Source: Acidobacteriota bacterium (GTDB lineage: Bacteria > Acidobacteriota > Aminicenantia > Aminicenantales > Aminicenantaceae). Taken from it: a stretch of DNA of 9,236 nt. Both the position numbers and the translations under genes were made by a program. Positions 6,225-9,236 of the stretch are shown one piece after another. The notes under the pieces were generated by a model. The model ran no database searches and was not told the origin of the DNA. It worked only from the letters and a program-made list of their open reading frames with translations. Every line of letters starts with the position of its first letter. Positions within the stretch are counted from its first letter, which is position 1. Where the stretch lies: contig JAUWSR010000141.1 of assembly GCA_030609975.1 (NCBI GenBank), forward strand, positions 1-9,236, written 5' to 3'.

Positions 6225-6548
6225 CTACTTTTTGATGGCGAAATCAGGGAATCCCTGCCAAAGTGAATTTTGTAATTCCCGGGCTTCTTGTAAAGCATCC
6301 ATCCCAGGAGAAGAGAGATTGTAATAGCGTTTGCGTCTTCCACCTTTGCGGTTGGTGATGTCTTTGAAGTAATAGTCGATGTAGCCTTTTTCGATAAGTC
6401 TGTCTAAAGGGACATAAATCGAACCTATCGACCAGTACTTCCCGGTGATCTTGGATATATACTCCCGTATAGTGACGCCGTAAGCCTCTCCTCCCAAGCG
6501 CCATATCGAGAGCAAAACAATCTCTTCCTGCCTTGATAATAATTTCAT
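6225..6548 (-). CDS. PadR-family transcriptional regulator
   Basis: This 107-residue protein is nearly all winged-helix domain. An N-terminal helix contains SRQEEIVLLSIWRLGGEAYG (5-24), then comes a helical segment, and the recognition helix SIGSIYVPLDRLIEKGYI is at 40-57. The wing holds the hallmark KGGRRKRYYNLSSPG at 68-82, and a short C-terminal helix follows. This is the compact PadR type (PF03551) without a long C-terminal dimerisation domain. GGAG (6558-6555) lies six bases before the ATG. The TAG stop overlaps the Shine-Dalgarno of the permease gene, so the two are probably translationally coupled. PadR genes directly upstream of prefix-containing permeases are a recurrent arrangement, consistent with local repression of the permease. 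Two palindromes at its promoter (6573-6587 and 6616-6630) are the likely binding sites. The effector is unknown. Confidence 0.92.
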   Translation of the reverse strand: MKLLSRQEEIVLLSIWRLGGEAYGVTIREYISKITGKYWSIGSIYVPLDRLIEKGYIDYYFKDITNRKGGRRKRYYNLSSPGMDALQEARELQNSLWQGFPDFAIKK

Positions 6549-6572
6549 CTCATGCTCCAGCTTGCTCTGTTT

Positions 6573-6587
6573 TTCTATAAATTAGAA
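6573..6587. promoter_or_regulatory. Candidate PadR operator, proximal copy
   Basis: TTCTATAAATTAGAA is an inverted repeat (TTCTA, five-base centre, TAGAA) lying over the -10 box of the PadR promoter. It is one of two copies whose centres are 43 bp apart, close to four DNA turns. Similarity between the copies extends beyond the palindrome to 21 positions with a single difference. PadR proteins bind such AT-rich dyads as dimers. Assignment to this PadR rests on position. Confidence 0.6.
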
Positions 6588-6607
6588 TAACCTCATCCTA
6601 ATGTCAA
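6579..6607 (-). promoter_or_regulatory. Promoter of the PadR-permease operon
   Basis: On the minus strand TTGACA (6607-6602), a 17-bp spacer and TAATTT (6584-6579) form a promoter. The -35 is perfect, and the -10 keeps the most conserved T, A and final T. Transcription would start near 6572, leaving a leader of about 24 nt before the ATG at 6548. One palindrome overlaps the -10 box and the other lies just upstream of the -35 box. Confidence 0.6.
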
Positions 6608-6615
6608 GCAATATT

Positions 6616-6630
6616 TTCTATAAAATAGAA
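6616..6630. promoter_or_regulatory. Candidate PadR operator, distal copy
   Basis: TTCTATAAAATAGAA repeats the proximal dyad with one change in the centre. It sits eight bases upstream of the -35 box on the minus strand. Two dyads around one promoter would allow cooperative repression. The same site is 324 bp from the start of the divergent permease gene at 6954, too far for simple blocking of that gene's promoter. Confidence 0.6.
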
Positions 6631-6631
6631 T

Positions 6632-6654
6632 AACTTGGGGACAGTCCCCGAGTT
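6632..6654. repeat. REP-like palindrome, left copy
   Basis: This 23-bp near-perfect inverted repeat is built on GGGGACAGTCCCC with arms AACTT and GAGTT. It can form a 10-bp stem with one wobble and a CAG loop. Compared with the reverse complement of the copy at 6872-6894 it differs at two of 23 positions. GGGGAC-N-GTCCCC palindromes are, to my recollection, common as dispersed elements near REP-associated tyrosine transposases. No transposase gene is visible here. Confidence 0.7.
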
Positions 6655-6871
6655 AGCACTGAAAATAAATAAGTTAGCCCAAATATCCTTTTAAAAAACT
6701 GCTTAAAACACGCTTTTAATAGGGCAAAAGCAACATCTAAGAGAAATGCTATCATATGTCGCAATATGGCTGATTGTATTTTCACTTAGATTCTGATTTT
6801 TAGTACCAAAAAGGCAATTTTAAGGGAAAAATTTCTTGATATATTAATCTAATCCTTGTGGAATCAACACT
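6655..6871. other. AT-rich spacer between REP-like palindromes, no gene seen
   Basis: These 217 bp are strongly AT-rich and contain frequent stops in all frames I checked. I found no transposase remnant. A weak plus-strand promoter candidate for the gene at 6954 is TTGATA (6836-6841), a 17-bp spacer and TGGAAT (6859-6864). It is not convincing, and I see no better one. Confidence 0.5.
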
Positions 6872-6894
6872 AACTTGGGGACTGTCCCCAAATT
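6872..6894. repeat. REP-like palindrome, right copy (inverted relative to the left copy)
   Basis: The core is GGGGACTGTCCCC with arms AACTT and AAATT, forming a stem of ten pairs with one mismatch. The central base is T here and A in the left copy, so the pair matches better as inverted than as direct repeats. Both copies are preceded by TA on the left. The pair delimits 263 bp and resembles a REPIN or a short non-autonomous element. Confidence 0.7.
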
Positions 6895-6912
6895 GAACTT
6901 TTTGGAGGTTGG

Positions 6913-6930
6913 ATGCGTCAGTTTAAATAA
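6913..6930 (+). other. Five-codon mini-ORF with a good Shine-Dalgarno
   Basis: ATG CGT CAG TTT AAA TAA encodes MRQFK. GGAGG (6904-6908) lies four bases before its ATG, the same motif and spacing as for the permease gene (GGAGG 6945-6949, ATG 6954). The TTGGAGGTT context is shared. It could be a leader peptide, a start made by local duplication of the ribosome site, or coincidence. Confidence 0.2.
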
Positions 6931-6953
6931 GAGATAAGCTCATTGGAGGTTCC

Positions 6954-9236
6954 ATGATTAAGAACTACCTAAAAACTGCTTTACGGAATCTAGGGAAAAA
7001 TAAGACCTTTTCCCTTATCAATGTTGCCGGGTTGGCCATCGGAATGGCAGTGAGCTTTCTTATTTTACTTCTGGTGATGAATGAACTCACCTATGACCGT
7101 TTTCATGAAAACAGTGAAAACATCTACCGCATCGCCACCAGGATTGATGCAGAAGGCCGCAAACTCAATGTCCCCAGTGTGCCTGCCCCCTTTGGGCCAA
7201 AACTCAAAGAGTTGTACCCAGAGATAGCAGAAGTCGCACGACTCCAAGGAGAAAACACCCGAGTCATCTCTTTTGAAGATAAGCTGTTTGAAGAGAACAA
7301 GATTTATTACGTTGATCCCAGCTTATTTGAGGTCTTCACAATCAATGTCGTCCGAGGTGATCCAAAAACCATCCTAGAAGCCCCTTTTACGCTGATCTTG
7401 ACCGAAGAACTGGCTGAGAAATACTTTGGAAAGGACAATCCCATTGGAAAGACAATCAAGTTTTCCAATGCTGATACCTACACGATCACTGGGATCGCCA
7501 AAGCGATGCCGGAAAACTCCCATTTCAAATTTAACATACTGGCATCCATCTCTTCCCTGGAGAAGGTGCGTGGTGATCTGAATTCATGGATGGGATTCAT
7601 TTATTACACCTACCTGGAGATCCAGGGCGAACATGATACGGCTGCACTCACACAGAAATATTATGATCAACTCATGGCAAACATGCCTGATCAGATCAAA
7701 CAGCTGGACATACAGATTCAGATCGAGCTTCAGCCTATCACAAATATTCATTTCAGCTCCTATACCGAAGGAGAAATGGAACCTCCTGGAAATCCGTCCT
7801 ACATCCGCATTTTTATTACTATCGCCCTCTTCATCCTGGTTATCGCCTGTATCAATTTCATGAATCTCTCCACAGCCCAGTCAGCCCGCAGGGCCAAAGA
7901 AGTAGGAATGCGAAAGGTTCTCGGCGCCCAACGAGAAAAACTCATCTCACAGTTCCTGGGAGAATCGCTGCTCCTAAGTTTCTTAGGCTTTCTGTTGGCC
8001 GTGCTGCTCATATTAGTACTGCTTCCCGCCTTTAATCAACTCATTCAAAAAGAACTGCTTTTTTCGCCACTGATCAATTGGGAAGTTACCCTAGGTTTTA
8101 TCGCTATAACCCTATTGGTTGGCATTTTTGCTGGGACTTATCCTGCTTTTTTCCTTTCGTCTTTCGTTCCTATTGAGATCTTCCGCTCCCGTCTCAAGGC
8201 CGGGAAGGCGCACAGGTTTTTCCGAAATGGTCTGGTCAGTTTACAGTATATCATCTCTATCAGTCTGATATGCAGCACGCTCGTCATCTTTAGCCAACTG
8301 GGACATGTCAAAAATCATGACCTGGGTTTCGATCAAGAGCAGATCGTGACCATTGGGCTTGCCGGAGGTGTAAAACATGATGTCTTCAAGGCAGAGCTGC
8401 AAGGACAGCCCGGGATTGTCAAAGTGGCAGCCGCTGACACCATGCCTGCCATGGGACGCAGCGAGACCTTTTTTACTTTCGAGCAAGTTGCTGAAGGCGC
8501 CCGTCAGGTTCTTCCTTACATTGAGGTCGATGAGAACTATCTTGACACTATGGGAATGCAGATCGTTGCAGGCCGTGGTTTCTCCCGGGAATTTCCATCC
8601 GACAAAAAAGCGATCATCCTCAATGAAACCCTTGTCCAACAGATCGGTTGGGACGATCCCATAGGCAAAACGGTCAGCATGACCGACTTTAATGAAAAAA
8701 GAGAAGTCATCTTAGTGCCCTACACTGTCATTGGCGTTGTCCGTGATTTTCATTTCGAATCTCTCCACCAAAAGATCCGCGGACATATTTTCATGCTGGG
8801 AGATAATCTCAATATGGTCGCCATAAAGGTTCGTCCGGATAATATCCCTGAGACATTGGCTAACATCGAACAGGTATGGCAAGAAATGGAGTCAGGCCGA
8901 CCTTTTGACTACAGTTTCCTGGATGAAACTTTCGACCACCTCTACCGCACGGAACTGCGCTTAGGCAAGATCTTCATTTACTTCACGCTGGTCGCCATCT
9001 TCATCGCAGCCTTAGGACTTTTCGGTCTGGCCTCATTCACGGTCGACCAACGCACTAAGGAAATCGGAATCCGAAAGATATTGGGGGCCTCTGTCCCAAA
9101 TGTGATTCTGCTCCTCTCAAAAGAATTCACAAAATGGGTGATCTTGGCTAATGTGGTCGCCTGGCCTCTCGCCTATTTGACCATGAACAAATGGCTGCAA
9201 AACTTCGCCTACCGTATCGATATCCACGTCTGGATA
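6954..9236 (+). CDS. MacB/FtsX-type ABC transporter permease, no prefix domain, 3' end outside window
   Basis: The frame is open for 761 codons to the window edge. The protein begins directly with the permease module: NYLKTALRNLGKNKTFSLIN, then TM1 at about 18-44, then the extracytoplasmic MacB-PCD-like domain (about 45-283) containing DNPIGKTIKF and TITGIAKAMPENSHFKFN. TM2-4 lie near 284-306, 335-357 and 376-400, and TM5 near 425-447. The second external domain (about 450-675) carries VIGVVRDFHFESL. TM6 is near 677-699 and the start of the last pair near 717-743. Coupling loops are EVGMRKVLGA (316-325) and EIGIRKILGA (703-712). Full-length relatives are near 800 residues, so probably only the last helix and tail are missing. 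GGAGG (6945-6949) sets the start. It is divergent from the PadR operon, and no regulator precedes it on its own strand. It needs an ATPase from elsewhere, and its substrate is unknown. Confidence 0.92.
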   Translation, partial: MIKNYLKTALRNLGKNKTFSLINVAGLAIGMAVSFLILLLVMNELTYDRFHENSENIYRIATRIDAEGRKLNVPSVPAPFGPKLKELYPEIAEVARLQGENTRVISFEDKLFEENKIYYVDPSLFEVFTINVVRGDPKTILEAPFTLILTEELAEKYFGKDNPIGKTIKFSNADTYTITGIAKAMPENSHFKFNILASISSLEKVRGDLNSWMGFIYYTYLEIQGEHDTAALTQKYYDQLMANMPDQIKQLDIQIQIELQPITNIHFSSYTEGEMEPPGNPSYIRIFITIALFILVIACINFMNLSTAQSARRAKEVGMRKVLGAQREKLISQFLGESLLLSFLGFLLAVLLILVLLPAFNQLIQKELLFSPLINWEVTLGFIAITLLVGIFAGTYPAFFLSSFVPIEIFRSRLKAGKAHRFFRNGLVSLQYIISISLICSTLVIFSQLGHVKNHDLGFDQEQIVTIGLAGGVKHDVFKAELQGQPGIVKVAAADTMPAMGRSETFFTFEQVAEGARQVLPYIEVDENYLDTMGMQIVAGRGFSREFPSDKKAIILNETLVQQIGWDDPIGKTVSMTDFNEKREVILVPYTVIGVVRDFHFESLHQKIRGHIFMLGDNLNMVAIKVRPDNIPETLANIEQVWQEMESGRPFDYSFLDETFDHLYRTELRLGKIFIYFTLVAIFIAALGLFGLASFTVDQRTKEIGIRKILGASVPNVILLLSKEFTKWVILANVVAWPLAYLTMNKWLQNFAYRIDIHVWI

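Noticed and set aside
6215..6343. Upstream 43-codon extension of the prefix permease
   Set aside because: It overlaps the PadR gene in another frame and looks unlike prefix-domain starts; the ATG at 6214 has its own AGGA site.
6655..6871. Transposase remnant between the REP-like palindromes
   Set aside because: Frames on both strands are broken by many stops and show no Y1-transposase motif such as HUH.
1..9236. tRNA, rRNA or CRISPR array
   Set aside because: No cloverleaf-like segment with a TTCGA arm, no rRNA-like conserved stretch and no regularly spaced direct repeats were seen.

Overview
The window looks like chromosomal DNA from a Gram-negative-type bacterium of moderate G+C. Three things suggest a soil or sediment lineage such as Acidobacteriota (Aminicenantes-like) or a neighbouring candidate phylum: two large MacB/FtsX-type ABC permeases, one with an N-terminal 'permease prefix' region preceded by a PadR gene, and one-component winged-helix regulators beside membrane proteins. 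Clear Shine-Dalgarno sites (AGGAGG, GGAGG, GGAG) and TTGACA-type promoters argue against Bacteroidetes. The assignment is an inference and is not secure.

Layout. Positions 1-116 hold the 3' end of an M24 (Xaa-Pro aminopeptidase-like) gene. Positions 117-629 are intergenic. They contain a near-consensus promoter (259-288) that fires into a hairpin-rich stretch ending in a weak terminator-like structure (to 536), a possible unannotated small RNA. A second near-consensus promoter (562-590) follows, with a palindromic operator (592-614) just downstream. That promoter drives a three-gene plus-strand operon: a six-helix membrane protein (630-1247), an overlapping winged-helix regulator (1225-1533) and an exported TPR protein (1566-2381). 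The regulator probably represses its own operon through the operator.

A converging minus-strand operon, read right to left, holds a PadR-family repressor (6548-6225), an 884-residue prefix-containing MacB-like permease (6214-3560) and a membrane-anchored protein of unknown function (3530-2517). Its last gene is followed by an in-frame TGA and then 37 further open codons. The operon promoter is flanked and overlapped by two near-identical palindromes, the likely PadR operators.

Between the two divergent permease operons lies an AT-rich spacer bounded by two 23-bp palindromes built on GGGGAC-N-GTCCCC in inverted orientation, a REP/REPIN-like or decayed mobile element. A second permease of the same superfamily, without a prefix region, runs from 6954 off the right edge. 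No ABC ATPase gene is present, so both permeases would need an ATPase encoded elsewhere.
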